Positions 63,119-64,000 of a stretch of 64,000 nucleotides of DNA are shown here, piece by piece. Numbering within the stretch: position 1 is the stretch's first letter; each line of letters begins with the position of its first letter. The notes below the pieces were generated by a model, which saw only the letters and a program-made list of their open reading frames with translations, did no database searches and was not told where the DNA came from. Location: positions 247,131-311,130 of the forward strand of contig NZ_VZOV01000004.1 in the NCBI RefSeq assembly GCF_008801915.1, read 5' to 3'. A program made the position numbers and the translations under genes. This DNA is from Cupriavidus gilardii (GTDB lineage: Bacteria; Pseudomonadota; Gammaproteobacteria; Burkholderiales; Burkholderiaceae).

Positions 63119-63707
63119 GCTCCCGCGTGGCCGCAAAGTACGAGAACGTCGATTCGGTCGGCACGAACAGCAGTTGCATCAGCTGCCCGGTCGCATCGTC
63201 GACGTAGACCAGCAGCGTGCAGGCCGGCCCCCGGTCCTCGAACCACCGGTGGTCGCTGCCATCGATCTGGATCAGCTCGCCCAGGCAGGCGCGCCGGTGC
63301 CGCGGCTGGTGAACCTTGGGCGGGCGCAGCTTCCTCGGGACCCAGAAGCCGGCGTCGATCATGATCCGGCGCACCGTCTCCTTGGCCAGATCAATACCGT
63401 GGCGCTCGCGCAGCTTCTCGCAGGCGAGCGTGGGACCGAAATCGGCGTAGGTGTCACGGATCAGCCCGCGGACCCGCGCCTCTAGTCCGGGTGCCAATTG
63501 GTTATTGCCGGCACGACCAACACGGCCATTGATCAGCGCCACCGGTCCAATGGCCTCGAATCGCCTCAGCAGTCGCAACGTCTGCCGGGTCGAGAGCCCC
63601 ATGCGCGCAGCCGCAATCCCGGTCTTGAGCAATCCCTCGGCCAGCGCCTGCAATACCTTCAACCGATCGATCTGCCTCATGGTCAGGGTGATCCTGTCTG
63701 AAGACAT
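63108..63707 (-). pseudogene. Truncated ISNCY-type transposase
   Basis: The 199 residues match the N-terminal half of ISNCY (IS1202-like) transposases: a helix-turn-helix (GIAAARMGLSTRQTLRLLRRF) and the start of the DDE catalytic core (ELIQIDGSDHRWFEDRG has the first aspartate, LLVYVDDATG). Full members are about 430-480 residues; the rest, with the remaining catalytic residues, is gone. The last codons (after FAATRE) read into the DUF1801 remnant. The product cannot transpose. Confidence 0.85.
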
Positions 63708-63797
63708 GGCCGGCTCCCATCAGATGGCAGCCGGTCAGGGTACGCCAACTCACTCGGACATTTGAACTTGGCTAAAACCGGACATTACAACTTAGCT
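63119..63797 (-). mobile_element. Remnant of an ISNCY-type insertion sequence
   Basis: The element keeps the transposase 5' half and the end upstream of it, where two 19-bp direct repeats (63755-63773 and 63779-63797) form a typical transposase-binding array. The other end is missing: the DNA joins abruptly to a truncated DUF1801 gene at about 63118. A deletion from inside the IS into the host gene explains this. Confidence 0.7.
63755..63797. repeat. 19-bp direct repeats at the IS end
   Basis: CGGACATTTGAACTTGGCT and CGGACATTACAACTTAGCT differ at four positions and repeat with a 24-bp period just outside the transposase start. This form is usual for ends of IS1202/ISNCY-type elements. Confidence 0.75.
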
Positions 63798-63879
63798 CCA
63801 ACATCTGTGTCGCCGATAATGTTTGTTATGTTAAATGAAGAATATTGGTCTGGCACATCCAGGCCTGGGTCGCCGTTAA

Positions 63880-63923
63880 TTTGCATAAATTTGTTACCCG
63901 TTTTTGCATAAATTTGTTACCCG
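63880..63923. repeat. 21-bp perfect direct repeat, second IS-end-like array
   Basis: TTTGCATAAATTTGTTACCC plus G occurs twice, exactly, at 63880-63900 and 63903-63923. It is AT-rich against the surrounding GC-rich DNA and looks like the end of a different insertion sequence whose body would lie beyond the window. Confidence 0.7.
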
Positions 63924-64000
63924 CCCCTAGGCGCTTACCTTTCGGAGGCTGGCAGTTTCGATGACGGCACAGCCGGCGACTATGCCGGGAGCGCCGTGTG

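Overview
The window is high-GC DNA (GC-ending codons throughout, many small solute-binding proteins) of a Burkholderiales-type betaproteobacterium, probably near Cupriavidus/Ralstonia. The clues are three Bug/TctC-family binding proteins without adjacent TctAB genes, an OmpC-type porin, an AcoD aldehyde dehydrogenase paired with a DUF779 protein, a DUF3348/DUF802/OmpA/DUF2894 operon, and many LysR regulators. I found no rRNA, tRNA, CRISPR array or replication origin.

Layout. 1-5.1 kb: 5' tip of azoR, a divergent LysR gene, a DoxX protein and an FtsK translocase lacking the usual first membrane segment. 5.1-8.9 kb: LysR, flavoprotein monooxygenase and AhpD-like genes on the minus strand. 9.0-11.8 kb: an osmoprotectant-type binding-protein/permease fusion, converging with a porin. 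12.3-18.3 kb: an organosulfur cluster (thiol dioxygenase, four-domain rhodanese, Bug protein, MetC-like lyase) divergent from a LysR gene. 18.4-23.4 kb: a nucleobase-type unit (NCS2 permease, amidohydrolase, TSUP permease) facing a LacI regulator, with a perfect 18-bp LacI-type operator upstream of the permease. 23.5-27.6 kb: a methyltransferase and small or exported hypothetical proteins.

27.7-32.4 kb holds a four-gene operon: DUF3348, a MotA/ExbB-like channel with a long repeat-bearing tail (DUF802), a MotB/ZorB-like OmpA protein and DUF2894. Its two membrane proteins have the architecture of a stator or Zorya-type motor. This is the best candidate for an undescribed system here.

32.4-46.6 kb is a quinoprotein-associated alcohol/aldehyde cluster: AcoD, DUF779, Bug, a PedA1/A2/B/C-type ABC transporter, a SoxYZ-like carrier and a MoxJ-like binding protein. 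A NarL-type two-component pair and a divergent TonB receptor lie upstream. No PQQ dehydrogenase is present. Where one might be expected there is a chimeric gene joining the start of a zinc metallohydrolase to the heme-less end of a PedF-like cytochrome, which suggests an internal deletion.

46.7-62.9 kb is accessory: a membrane protein, a secreted beta-helix protein, an Xre/RES toxin-antitoxin pair, a Bug/M20 peptidase operon with a divergent RpiR regulator, an anchored DJ-1/PfpI protein, a VOC protein, a phospholipase-D lipoprotein, a lower-GC membrane protein, a TonB siderophore receptor with a divergent PepSY protein, and YnfA. The right edge is insertion-sequence debris: a DUF1801 gene cut off by a truncated transposase, followed by two sets of direct repeats that look like IS ends.
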